A model generated the notes under the pieces. That model saw only the letters and a list, made by a program, of their open reading frames with translations. It was not told the origin of the DNA and searched no databases. Below, one piece after another: positions 53,004 through 60,911 of a DNA stretch of 64,000 nucleotides. This DNA comes from Streptantibioticus_A sp037034305 (GTDB lineage Bacteria > Actinomycetota > Actinomycetes > Streptomycetales > Streptomycetaceae): positions 263,881 to 327,880 of the forward strand of contig JBAGJY010000005.1 in NCBI GenBank assembly GCA_037034305.1, given 5' to 3'. The translations under genes and the position numbers were made by a program. Every line of letters starts with the position of its first letter. Within the stretch, counting starts at the first letter, position 1.

Positions 53004-53906
53004 TTACGCCTGTGCGAGCTCCGCGGCGACACGGGCGATGTCCGCTGGCCCCACCCGGCAGCAGCCGCCGATCAGCCGGGCACCGTCGGCGCGCCAGCCC
53101 CGCACCAGGGCCGCCACGTCGAGGGGCGTGTCGCGCCAGCCACGGGACACCGGGTCCCACTCGCCGCCGTTGGGGTAGGCCACCACCGGCTTGCCGGTGA
53201 CGGCGTGCGCGACGGCCACCGCCGGGCCCACGTCCCGCGCGGCGGAGCAGTTGACTCCGACCGCGATCACCTCGGGCGCGTCCGCGGCCAGGGCGAACGC
53301 CTCTGTCAGCGGCTGCCCGGCACGGGTGCGCTCGCCGCTGACGGTGTACGACAGCCAGACCGGCGACCCGAGGTCGCGGACCGCCCTCAGCAGCGCCTGC
53401 GCCTCGTCGGTGTCCGGGACGGTCTCCAGGGCCAGCACATCGGGACCCGCGGCGGCCAGCTCGGCTATCCGGGGCCGGTGGAAGCGTTCCAACTCCCTTA
53501 CGGACAGCCCGTACCGGCCCCGGTACTCGCTGCCGTCGGCGAGCATCGCGCCGTACGGGCCCACGGAGGCGGCCACCCACACGTCGGGCAGCCCGTGCGC
53601 CGCCCGCCGGGCGAGTTCCACGCTGCGGCGCAGCAGCCGCGAGGTCTCGTCCTCGGAGCGTCCGCGCTGGGCGAAGCCCTGGTAGGTGGCCTGGTAGCTG
53701 GCGGTGGTGAGCACCCGCGCGCCCGCCCGTAGATACGCCGCGTGCGCCGCCTCGATCTGCCCGGGGGCGTCGGCGAGCAGTCGGGCGGTCCACAGCTCGT
53801 CGGACAGGTCGCAGCCCTGGTCCTGGAGTTGGTTGGACAGGCCCCCGTCGAGCACCACCGGTCCCTCGGCGAGGGCGGCGGCCAGCGGGGTGGTCGGGGC
53901 GGGCAA
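53004..53906 (-). CDS. mmuM: homocysteine S-methyltransferase
   Basis: Zinc-dependent methyltransferase of 300 residues that makes methionine from homocysteine with S-methylmethionine or a similar donor. It has VLDGGLSNQLQDQGCD at the N terminus and the zinc ligands in AVGVNCSAARD and RLIGGCCRVGP. The start is a TTG, an unusual choice set by AAGGAG eight bases upstream. The gene follows the F420-type oxidoreductase by 42 bases on the same strand. Its link to the egt genes may reflect sulfur or methyl metabolism, but that is inference. Confidence 0.92.
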   Translation of the reverse strand: MPAPTTPLAAALAEGPVVLDGGLSNQLQDQGCDLSDELWTARLLADAPGQIEAAHAAYLRAGARVLTTASYQATYQGFAQRGRSEDETSRLLRRSVELARRAAHGLPDVWVAASVGPYGAMLADGSEYRGRYGLSVRELERFHRPRIAELAAAGPDVLALETVPDTDEAQALLRAVRDLGSPVWLSYTVSGERTRAGQPLTEAFALAADAPEVIAVGVNCSAARDVGPAVAVAHAVTGKPVVAYPNGGEWDPVSRGWRDTPLDVAALVRGWRADGARLIGGCCRVGPADIARVAAELAQA

Positions 53907-53948
53907 CGCGGGTTCTCCTTAAGAGCGTTGGGCCAAGGCGCCGTCCGG

Positions 53949-54872
53949 TCAGCCGAGTTGCGACTGCACGCGGGCGGCGATCAGCTCCAGGTGGTCCAGG
54001 TCGTGCAGGTCGAGGATCTGCAGATAGACACGGGACGAGCCGACCTCGCGGTAACGGCCGATCTTGTCGACCACCTCGTCCGGCGAACCGGCGAGGCCGT
54101 TGGCCTTCAGCTCGTCGACCTCCCGGCCGATGACCGCGGCACGGCGGGCCACCTCGGCGTCGTCCTTGCCGACACAGGCGACCAGCGCGTTGGAGTACAC
54201 GATCTCGTCGGGCTTGCGGCCGTGCGCCGCGGCGGCCTCGCGGACCCGGCCGAACTGCCGCGCGGTGTCCTCGACGGAGGCGAAGGGGAGGTTGAACTCA
54301 TCGGCGAACCGGGCCGCGAGCCGCGGGGTGCGCTTGGCGCCGTGCCCGCCGATGAGCACCGGCACCTTGTGCTGCGCGGGCTTGGGCAGCGCGGGCGAGT
54401 CCTTGAGCTGGTAGTAGGTGCCGGGGAAGTCGAAGGTCTGGCCCACCGGGGTGGACCACAGTCCGGTGACGATGGCCAGTTGTTCCTCAAGGCGATCGAA
54501 CTTCTCCTTGGGGAACGGGATGCCGTACGCGGCGTGCTCCTCCTCGTACCAACCCGCGCCCAGGCCGAGTTCCACCCGGCCGCCGGACATCTGGTCGACC
54601 TGCGCCACCTGGATGGCCAGTACGCCGGGCAGCCGGAAGGTGCCCGCGGTCATCAGCGTGCCCAGCCGGATGCGCTTGGTCTCCCGGGCGAGCCCGGCGA
54701 GGGTGATCCAGGCGTCGGTGGGGCCGGGCAGCCCGTCGACCGCCCCCATCCGCAGATAGTGGTCGGAGCGGAAGAAGGCGTCGTACCCCAGCTCCTCGGT
54801 GGCCCTGGCCACCGAGAGCAGAGTGTCGTAGGAGGCGCCCTGTTGGGGTTCGGTGAAAATGCGTAGATCCAT
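53949..54872 (-). CDS. LLM class F420-dependent oxidoreductase
   Basis: A 307-residue luciferase-like monooxygenase-family protein. It has LRIFTEPQQGASYDTLLSVARATEELGYD at the N terminus and the family marks FFRSDHYLRMG, GGRVELGLGAGWYEEEH and VPVLIGGHGAKRT. Most such actinobacterial proteins use deazaflavin F420. The substrate is unknown. It starts 39 bases after egtD and may belong to the same transcript. The ATG at MDLRIF has GGAGG very close; the ATG three codons earlier is the alternative. Confidence 0.9.
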   Translation of the reverse strand: MDLRIFTEPQQGASYDTLLSVARATEELGYDAFFRSDHYLRMGAVDGLPGPTDAWITLAGLARETKRIRLGTLMTAGTFRLPGVLAIQVAQVDQMSGGRVELGLGAGWYEEEHAAYGIPFPKEKFDRLEEQLAIVTGLWSTPVGQTFDFPGTYYQLKDSPALPKPAQHKVPVLIGGHGAKRTPRLAARFADEFNLPFASVEDTARQFGRVREAAAAHGRKPDEIVYSNALVACVGKDDAEVARRAAVIGREVDELKANGLAGSPDEVVDKIGRYREVGSSRVYLQILDLHDLDHLELIAARVQSQLG

Positions 54873-54911
54873 AACCTCCATCCTGCACCGGGTACGGCCG
54901 CGCTGCCTGCT

Positions 54912-55886
54912 CTACCGGGCGGGGCGGGCCAGCGAGAGCGCGAACCGGCCTTCCGGGTCGGTCCACCACCGCGCCAAGTCCATTCCGGCGGCGGCCAGTT
55001 CGCGGCGCACCCGGGCCTCGCGGAACTTCGCCGACACCTCGGTGCGCAGTTCCTCGCCGTGCGCGAAGTCGACCTTGAGGTCCAGGGCGGGGACCTTGAC
55101 GGTGAGCGGACGCCGGGCGCGCAGCCGCATCTCCATCCACTCCTGTTCGCGGTCCCACAGCGCCACATGGTCGAAGTCGTCCGGGTCGAAGTCCGCGCCG
55201 AGCTCCCGGTTCAGCACGCTGAGCACGTTCTTGTTGAACTCGGCGGTGACTCCCGCCGCGTCGTCGTAGGCGGCGACCAGCACCCGCTCGTCCTTGACCA
55301 GGTCGGTGCCGAGCAGCAGGGCGTCATCGGGGCCCAGCGCGGCACGCACCGCCTTGAGGAACGCGGCGCGCTCGGCGGGCCGCAGATTGCCGATGGTGCC
55401 GCCGAGGAACCCCAGCAGCCGCGGCGCCTCGCTGTCCGGGAGGGCGAGCCCGGCCTGGAAGTCGGCCACCAGGCCGTGCACGTTCAGCCCCGGGTAGTCG
55501 ACAAGCAGCGCGCGGCCCGCCTGCTCCAGGGCGGACTCGCTGACGTCGATGGGCAGATACGTGGCCAGCGTGCCGTGCTCACGCAGCGCGCCGATCAGCA
55601 GCCGGGTCTTCTCCGAGGAGCCGGAGCCCAGTTCGACCAGCGTCCTGGCGCCGGTGGCCTCGGCGATCTCGGGGGCGACGCGCTCAAGGATGGCCCGCTC
55701 GGCGCGCGTCGGGTAGTACTCGGGGAGCCGGGTGATCTCCTCGAACAGTTCGCTGCCGCGGGCGTCGTAGAACCATTTCGGCGGAAGCCACTTGGGACTG
55801 GCGGTCAGCCCAGCGGTGGCGTCGGCGCGCAGCGCCGCGATGGTGGCGTCCAGCGGAAGCTGCCTGGTCAGGGTGAAGGCGCTCAT
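54912..55886 (-). CDS. egtD: L-histidine N-alpha-methyltransferase
   Basis: SAM-dependent enzyme that trimethylates histidine to hercynine, the first committed step toward ergothioneine. The 324-residue protein has WFYDARGSELFEEITRLPEYYPTR (family hallmark), the SAM motif VELGSGSSEKTRLL near residue 85, and GGTIGNLRP. It ends with EVSAKFREARVRRELAAAG. The ATG overlaps the egtC stop by 4 bases and has AAGGAG eight bases upstream. It is the last of four overlapping egt genes. Confidence 0.96.
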   Translation of the reverse strand: MSAFTLTRQLPLDATIAALRADATAGLTASPKWLPPKWFYDARGSELFEEITRLPEYYPTRAERAILERVAPEIAEATGARTLVELGSGSSEKTRLLIGALREHGTLATYLPIDVSESALEQAGRALLVDYPGLNVHGLVADFQAGLALPDSEAPRLLGFLGGTIGNLRPAERAAFLKAVRAALGPDDALLLGTDLVKDERVLVAAYDDAAGVTAEFNKNVLSVLNRELGADFDPDDFDHVALWDREQEWMEMRLRARRPLTVKVPALDLKVDFAHGEELRTEVSAKFREARVRRELAAAGMDLARWWTDPEGRFALSLARPAR

Positions 55887-56635
55887 ACGGTCGGCTCCTT
55901 GAGGGGGGTGGTCTCGATCCCGTCCCGGGTCGCCAGCAGCAGCGTGCGGTCGGGGACCTCGGTCCAGCCGGGTTCGTCGTCGTACGGTTCGGAGGCGACG
56001 GTGAGGCCGTGGCCGGGCTCCAGCCGGTGCCACAGGGAGTCGCCCCAGGCGGTGGCGGCCACGCAGCTGCCGTCGGTGAGCAGCAGGTTCAACCGCGCCT
56101 CGGTGCGGGCGGCGACATCGGTGACCGTGTCGGCCAGGGCGTCGGCGAGCGGGTAGCCCGCCCGCAGCCTGTGCAGTACCACCGCCCACAGCAGCGCCGA
56201 GTCGCAGCGCGCCTCGATGCCGAGCAGTTCCTCGGCGGGCAGTTCCCGCGCCAGACCGGCGACCGAGTGCGGCCAGCCGGGCACCGCGCCGTTGTGGCTG
56301 AACAGCCAACCGCCCGCGCCGTAGGGGGCGGTGGCGGACTCGTCGGGCGTCGAACCGTCGGTGGTGTCCCGTACGGCGGCCAGCAGCGCGCCGCTGCGCA
56401 CCACCCGGGCCAGGTCGGCGAACGACGGGTCGGCCCAGATCGGCCGGGCCCGGCGGTAGCGGGCCGGTACCGGGTCGCCGGGCGCGTACCAGCCGACGCC
56501 GAAGCCGTCGGCGTTGACGGTGCCGTTGCGCTGGCGGCGCGGCTCCCAGGACTGCCGGTACAGCGAGTGCGGCGGCTCGAGGAGGATCCGGCCCAGCGGG
56601 ACGTCGGGGCCGAGGTAGGCGAGGTGTCGGCACAT
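55883..56635 (-). CDS. egtC: ergothioneine biosynthesis amidohydrolase EgtC
   Basis: Class II glutamine-amidotransferase-fold enzyme that removes glutamate from the gamma-glutamyl sulfoxide intermediate. The 250-residue protein begins MCRHLAYLGP, so Cys2 becomes the N-terminal nucleophile after Met removal. Other family motifs are NADGFGVGWY and WLFSHNGAVPGW. The frame is open far upstream, but only this ATG puts the catalytic Cys at position 2, which fixes the start. It overlaps egtB by one base and egtD by four. Confidence 0.95.
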   Translation of the reverse strand: MCRHLAYLGPDVPLGRILLEPPHSLYRQSWEPRRQRNGTVNADGFGVGWYAPGDPVPARYRRARPIWADPSFADLARVVRSGALLAAVRDTTDGSTPDESATAPYGAGGWLFSHNGAVPGWPHSVAGLARELPAEELLGIEARCDSALLWAVVLHRLRAGYPLADALADTVTDVAARTEARLNLLLTDGSCVAATAWGDSLWHRLEPGHGLTVASEPYDDEPGWTEVPDRTLLLATRDGIETTPLKEPTV

Positions 56636-57987
56636 CACAGCACCTCGTCGGGTCCGGCGTCGCGGGCGGTGCGGAATCCGGCGAAGATCTGACGCCGCAC
56701 GGGGTAGTCCCAGTTGCGGAACGTACCGCGGCAGGCGACCGGGTCCACGGCGAAGGACCCGCCGCGCAGCACCTTGTACTCCGGCCCGAAGAAGACCTGC
56801 GAGTACTCCCGGTACGGGAAGGCGCGGAACCCCGGGTAGGGCAGGAAGTCGCTGGCGGTCCACTCCCACACGTCGCCGATCAGCTGCCGTACGCCGTGCG
56901 GCGAGGCGCCCTCGGGGTGGCTGCCCGCGGGGGCGGGGCGCAGATGGCGCTGGCCGAGGTTGGCGTGCGCCGGGGTGGGGTCGGTGTCCCCCCACGGGTA
57001 GCGGCGGGAGCGGTCGGCGGCCGGGTCGTGCCGGGCGGCCTTCTCCCACTCGGCCTCGGTGGGCAGTCGACGGCCCGCCCAGCGCGCGTAGGCGTCCGCC
57101 TCGTACCAGCTCACGTGCAGCACCGGCTCGTCGGGACGCACGGGCTCGACCGCTCCGAAGCAGCGGCGCAGCCACTGGCCGCCCTCCCGTGTCCAGAACA
57201 GCGGTGCGCCCAGGGCGTGTTCGCGCACCATGGCCCAGCCCTTCGGCTCCCACCAGCGTGCCTCGCGGTAGCCGCCGTCCTCGATGAAGCGCAGATAGTC
57301 GCCGCAGGTGACGGGTGTGGTGTCGAGGAAGAACGGTGCGACGTCCGCCCGGTGCGCGGGCCGTTCGTTGTCCAGCGCCCAGGGCTCGGTGTCGGTGCCC
57401 ATGGTGAACGGGCCGCCGGGAACGAGGACTTCGGCGGGCAGCCGCAGCGCGTCGGCGGGGGCCGGGTCCGGTGGTGGCGCGGTGAGCGCGATGGGGCCCT
57501 GGCGCAACTGGTGTGTGATCAGCATGGTCTCGTCATGCTGCTGCTCGTGCTGGGCGATCATGCCGAACGCGAAGCCCGTGGTGAGGAGCCGGGTGCCGTG
57601 CAGCTGCGTGGCGTCCAGCAGGTCGAGGACGCGTCCGCGCACCTCGGCGGCGTATCCGCGGGCCTCGGTGGGCGACAGCAGCGGAAGGCTCGGGCGGGCG
57701 GCCCTGGGGTGCTCGAAGGCGTCGTAGATCGGGTCGATCTCCGGGCGCATCGCGTCACGTCCGCCGACGGCCCGCAGCAGCCACAACTCCTCCTGGTTGG
57801 CGATGTGCGCCAGGTCCCACACCAGCGGGGACATCAGCGGCGAGTGCTGGGTGATCAGCTCCTGGTCGTCGACGCAGGTGGTGAGGGTGCTGGTGCGGCT
57901 GCGCGCGGTGTCCAGTACCCGCGCCACCCGCTCCTTGAGGAGAACCGGGTCGGCGCTCTCGGCGGTTTCGGAGTGCTGGGCCGTCAC
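56635..57987 (-). CDS. egtB: ergothioneine sulfoxide synthase EgtB
   Basis: Non-haem iron enzyme that joins hercynine with gamma-glutamylcysteine and oxygen. The 450-residue protein has an N-terminal DinB-like domain with VWDLAHIANQEE and the iron-binding HEQQHDET. It is followed by a formylglycine-generating-enzyme-like domain with PFTMGTD, RWAGRRLPTEAEWEKAAR, DVWEWTASDF and VLRGGSFAV. The use of gamma-glutamylcysteine rather than cysteine is supported by egtA and egtC in the same operon. The GTG start overlaps the egtA stop by 4 bases. Confidence 0.96.
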   Translation of the reverse strand: MTAQHSETAESADPVLLKERVARVLDTARSRTSTLTTCVDDQELITQHSPLMSPLVWDLAHIANQEELWLLRAVGGRDAMRPEIDPIYDAFEHPRAARPSLPLLSPTEARGYAAEVRGRVLDLLDATQLHGTRLLTTGFAFGMIAQHEQQHDETMLITHQLRQGPIALTAPPPDPAPADALRLPAEVLVPGGPFTMGTDTEPWALDNERPAHRADVAPFFLDTTPVTCGDYLRFIEDGGYREARWWEPKGWAMVREHALGAPLFWTREGGQWLRRCFGAVEPVRPDEPVLHVSWYEADAYARWAGRRLPTEAEWEKAARHDPAADRSRRYPWGDTDPTPAHANLGQRHLRPAPAGSHPEGASPHGVRQLIGDVWEWTASDFLPYPGFRAFPYREYSQVFFGPEYKVLRGGSFAVDPVACRGTFRNWDYPVRRQIFAGFRTARDAGPDEVL

Positions 57988-59288
57988 GATCGGCCGTCCT
58001 TTCCGATCAGCGGGGCGGTGCGGGCGGTTGCCCGGCGCCCCTGTGTCGCTTGGTCAAGCAGGTCGTCGGCGGGACATCGGCCCCGGGCGACATAGCGCTC
58101 GGTGAACTCCTCCACGGCGGTACGGATCGCCGCCGAGGCCCCCAGCCTGGGCAGCGCTTCGCGGGCCGCGGCGAAGCACGCCTCGGCGGCGCCGCGCAGT
58201 GCCGGGTCGGTCAGCCCGTGCCGGGCGGCTCGCCGCCACAGCGGGTTTCCGGGGGCACGGTGGTACGGGCGCGGGTCCAGCGCGCCCACCGCGCGGTGCG
58301 CCGCCACCGCCGCCAGCGGGTCGTCGAGCAGCGCGGCGGTGACCGCGAGGGGGACGATCCAGCCGTCCTCTCCGGGCTGCGCGTCGATCATGCGCAGTTC
58401 CAGGTGGCCGTGCGGGCGGACCGGCGGGAAGAGGGTGGTCAGGTGGTAGGTGAGGTCCTCGTCGGTGGGCGGGCGCGGCGACCTGTCGCGGCCACCGTCG
58501 CGTATCCAGTCGCGGAAGGACAGTTTCTCGGGCACCGCCCAGGCTTCGCCGTCCTGCCGTATGCACAGCACGGGGGCGTCCAGTGCGTATCCGGCCCAGG
58601 CGTCGCGGGGGTCGGCGGCCTCCGGCGGGGCCATGGTGCGAGGTGGGTCGAGCGCCGCCCACACCGCCTGCCTGGTACATCGGATCCCGGTGGGCTGCCC
58701 CCCGCTGAACGGCGAGTTGGCGAACGCCGCGACCAGCACCGGGCCGATCAGATGGGCCAGCCGCCAGCGGGCCGGATAGCCGTCCGGGCCGCGCCCCTGT
58801 GTTCCGGCGTCCAGACAGACCTGGACGGAGGCGGTGCCGCACATCATGGCCCGGCCGACCGGGCCGCCCCGGTCGAAGTACTCCTCCATGGCGGTGTAGC
58901 GCGGCAGTCGCAGCAGCCGCCGGGGTCTTCGCCAGGGCTCGTGCCCGTATCCGACGAGGCGCAGCCGGTGGCCGCGCAGCGCTGCCCGTACCGCGGCCAG
59001 ATCCTCCGCCATCGTGGTCACGCACTCGGTGAGGGAGTCCGCAGGCGGGGAGCTGAGTTCGAGTTGGCCACCCGGTTCCTGGGTGAGCGTGGAGCGCAGC
59101 GGGAGTCGTCTCAGGTCAGCCAGGGCGGCGGCGAGGCGTGCCCGGCCGACGGTGCGCAAGGGGTCGAGGTCGTCGTGGACCAGCCATTCCAGTTCGACAC
59201 CCGTGCGCCTGGGTGGGCCGTTCTTGAAGCAGATGCCGTGCGCTCGGGCCGCTGCCTCGGTCTCGCTGATCGGACGGTCACTCGTCAT
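57984..59288 (-). CDS. egtA: glutamate-cysteine ligase EgtA
   Basis: Makes gamma-glutamylcysteine for EgtB. The 434-residue protein has the GCS2-like motifs TGVELEWLVH, LTQEPGGQLELSSPP, MMCGTASVQVCLD and HLELRMIDAQPG. It begins the egtABCD run, in which every junction overlaps. I chose the ATG at MTSDRPISETEA, with AAGGGG upstream. An ATG 29 codons earlier would run through three palindromes that look like promoter elements. Mycothiol-producing actinomycetes make ergothioneine as a second thiol buffer. Confidence 0.94.
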   Translation of the reverse strand: MTSDRPISETEAAARAHGICFKNGPPRRTGVELEWLVHDDLDPLRTVGRARLAAALADLRRLPLRSTLTQEPGGQLELSSPPADSLTECVTTMAEDLAAVRAALRGHRLRLVGYGHEPWRRPRRLLRLPRYTAMEEYFDRGGPVGRAMMCGTASVQVCLDAGTQGRGPDGYPARWRLAHLIGPVLVAAFANSPFSGGQPTGIRCTRQAVWAALDPPRTMAPPEAADPRDAWAGYALDAPVLCIRQDGEAWAVPEKLSFRDWIRDGGRDRSPRPPTDEDLTYHLTTLFPPVRPHGHLELRMIDAQPGEDGWIVPLAVTAALLDDPLAAVAAHRAVGALDPRPYHRAPGNPLWRRAARHGLTDPALRGAAEACFAAAREALPRLGASAAIRTAVEEFTERYVARGRCPADDLLDQATQGRRATARTAPLIGKDGRS

Positions 59289-59312
59289 CGCGGGGACCCC
59301 TTGTCGACGGTC

Positions 59313-59325
59313 GTTGTCTGACAAC
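59313..59325. promoter_or_regulatory. palindrome in the egtA leader
   Basis: GTTGTC-T-GACAAC is a perfect dyad 25 bases upstream of the egtA ATG. Confidence 0.45.
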
Positions 59326-59341
59326 CACTCCACTGCATCAC

Positions 59342-59355
59342 GTTCGCAGGCGAAC
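59342..59355. promoter_or_regulatory. palindrome GTTCGC-AG-GCGAAC upstream of egtA
   Basis: Perfect 6-base arms with a 2-base spacer. Its GTTCGC/GCGAAC halves recur in opposite arrangement in the next element at 59369-59382, with the GCGAAC copies 18 bases apart. Confidence 0.5.
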
Positions 59356-59368
59356 CGCACGCGCTTTG

Positions 59369-59382
59369 CGAACATGTGTTCA
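59369..59382. promoter_or_regulatory. LexA/SOS-box-like palindrome upstream of egtA
   Basis: CGAAC-ATGT-GTTCA matches the actinobacterial and Bacillus-type SOS box CGAAC-N4-GTTCG at nine of ten specified bases. It lies 81-94 bases upstream of egtA. LexA control of ergothioneine synthesis is a hypothesis from the sequence alone. Confidence 0.45.
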
Positions 59383-59642
59383 CATGCCGACCACTCCTCT
59401 CGCCTGTTTCCCCACCGGGGAGCCGGTCAATCCCCTGTATCGAACATCGACTTTCGGACGCCACCGGAGGGTGAACATCCCCCAACTCGCCTTCGAACCC
59501 GCCCTGTTGGCAGTGACCAGCGTCATTCGGTGATCGTTGGCTCGGGCGGAGCCCGGCCACCGGGCTGGCGCGGGCCCGGCGCCCGCCACGATCGCTCACA
59601 CCGCCCGCCCCACCGCAGGGGCCAGGGCCCGAGGAGGCCACG

Positions 59643-59840
59643 TTGTCCCAGGAGACCGCCCCCGACCAGGGCCTCTCGGCTGCGGAGAGCACGGGCGCGG
59701 CCCCGCCCAAGGGGCTGCTGCAGCAGATGGAGGAGCTGCTCGCCGCGGTGACAGCGGATCTCGCGGGGCTCGACGCGGACCTGCGTGCCCGCGAGCGCGA
59801 TCCGCGGACGCCCTCCGGCACCGACGACACACCCGCCTGA
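59643..59840 (+). CDS. small acidic hypothetical protein
   Basis: A 65-residue protein. The middle (GLLQQMEELLAAVTADLAGLDADLRARERD) should form a long amphipathic helix with heptad character, flanked by disordered ends. The start is TTG, supported by a perfect GAGGAGG five bases upstream. I do not recognise the family. It could be a small coiled-coil partner protein. The composition is protein-like, but with no homology visible the call is moderate. Confidence 0.55.
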   Translation: MSQETAPDQGLSAAESTGAAPPKGLLQQMEELLAAVTADLAGLDADLRARERDPRTPSGTDDTPA

Positions 59841-59910
59841 CGCGGACCCTCCGGTGCCGGGGGCAGGCCCGGCCGCGCCACGAGCCGAGCGCCCCGCCGG
59901 GCAGGCCCGC

Positions 59911-60390
59911 TCACGGCGGAGCCGGTGGCGCCGCACCCGGGGCATCGGGGCGTCGCGTCCCGTACTGGCGGAGCAGCGCGCGGACGCGGTCCTTCGTCTC
60001 GTCTGTCGCGTCCAGCGCGTCGACGCAACTCCAGTAGTCCCGCTCGTCCTCCGTGGTGCAGGCGAGCGTGGCCAGGGCCGCGCCCGTCTCCGCGAGGAGG
60101 GCCAGCAGTCTGCGTAGGGCGGTCGTCGGGTCCCGTACCCCGGTCAGCCGCGCCGCGCGGACCGCGAGCGGCCGGGATCCCTGCGGCCCGGCGGTGTCCC
60201 GGGCGCGGCCACCCGCCAGGCACAGCGCCCGAGCCGCGTCCCGTGACGCGGGGTCACCGCGGGCCGCCAGACAGGCACCGACTGCCTGAGCCAGCGCCTG
60301 TGCCTGCCAGGCCTCGGCGATCATCGCCGCCACGTCCGGGGCCTGCGCCAGTGCCTGCCGGGTCGCCGTGATGAGTCGTGTCGCGTCCAT
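59911..60390 (-). CDS. hypothetical protein resembling DUF6099
   Basis: A 159-residue, mainly helical, Ala-rich soluble protein. The start MDATRLITATRQALAQAPDV and the segment AWQAQALAQAVGACLAA resemble the Streptomyces family that I associate with DUF6099, of unknown function. The later part includes CTTEDERDYWSCVDALDATDE. The ATG has GGGGGAGAGG three bases upstream. It stands alone between the small plus-strand gene and the MazG-like gene. Confidence 0.7.
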   Translation of the reverse strand: MDATRLITATRQALAQAPDVAAMIAEAWQAQALAQAVGACLAARGDPASRDAARALCLAGGRARDTAGPQGSRPLAVRAARLTGVRDPTTALRRLLALLAETGAALATLACTTEDERDYWSCVDALDATDETKDRVRALLRQYGTRRPDAPGAAPPAPP

Positions 60391-60504
60391 CGTCCTCTCC
60401 CCCTTCGCGGTCCGGTTCGTTGACCGGCTGCCACTCAGCGTGACGGCTGGCGATCAACTCGGGAAGGAGGGAGGTGAATTCGGTGGACAACCAATCCGAT
60501 GTGG

Positions 60505-60533
60505 ATAACTCGCTCACCGGAACGAGTGAGTTA
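60505..60533 (-). terminator. hairpin overlapping the MazG-like stop codon
   Basis: On the minus strand AACTCACTCG and TGAGCGAGTT pair with two mismatches around TTCCGG, overlapping the TAA. It is a possible short terminator. Confidence 0.35.
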
Positions 60534-60851
60534 CGGCTTGGGGAAACGTTCCTCGTTGCGGTCGATCTTCGCCGCCAGCGCGGCCAGCGGATCGATCCCC
60601 AACGACTCGCAGAACTGCAGCAGATACGCCAGCACATCGGCGACCTCGTCCTCGACCCGGTGCGCGGTCTGCGCGTCGGCCATCACCCGTGCCGACTCCT
60701 CCGGTGTCAGCCACTGGAAGATCTCCAGCAGCTCCGCCGCCTCGACGCTCAGCGCCGCCGCCAGGTTCTTGGGCGTGTGGTAGGGCTCCCAGCGGCGCGC
60801 CGCCGCGAACTCGGCCAGCCTGCGCCGCAGTCCATGCAGTTCATCACTCAC
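60531..60851 (-). CDS. MazG-like nucleotide pyrophosphohydrolase
   Basis: A 106-residue all-alpha NTP pyrophosphohydrolase of the RS21-C6/dCTPase type. It has SVEAAELLEIFQWLTPEES (the EEXXE-like metal site as EAAELLE) and VEDEVADVLAYLLQFCESLGID (the second EXXD site), and it ends with KIDRNEERFPKP as in this family. It likely removes non-canonical dNTPs. The start is a GTG at 60851. Confidence 0.9.
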   Translation of the reverse strand: MSDELHGLRRRLAEFAAARRWEPYHTPKNLAAALSVEAAELLEIFQWLTPEESARVMADAQTAHRVEDEVADVLAYLLQFCESLGIDPLAALAAKIDRNEERFPKP

Positions 60852-60911
60852 CCCGCCAGGTCTACCGCATGACCGCCGCGCCGCCGCGCCCCGGCCTCCT
60901 GCCCGCGGGTC

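Larger units (their letters stand above)
59289..59642. other. divergent region between egtA and a small gene
   Basis: This 354-base region has three palindromes on its left (59313-59325, 59342-59355, 59369-59382), which should control egtA. The right side (59400-59640) shows no supported gene and ends with GAGGAGG, the ribosome binding site for the small gene at 59643. Confidence 0.5.

Noticed and set aside
51643..53793. Fusion of arginine deiminase with an upstream domain
   Set aside because: The upstream part is an out-of-frame reading of mmuM. The ATG at 52866 has a good ribosome binding site and begins the conserved domain.
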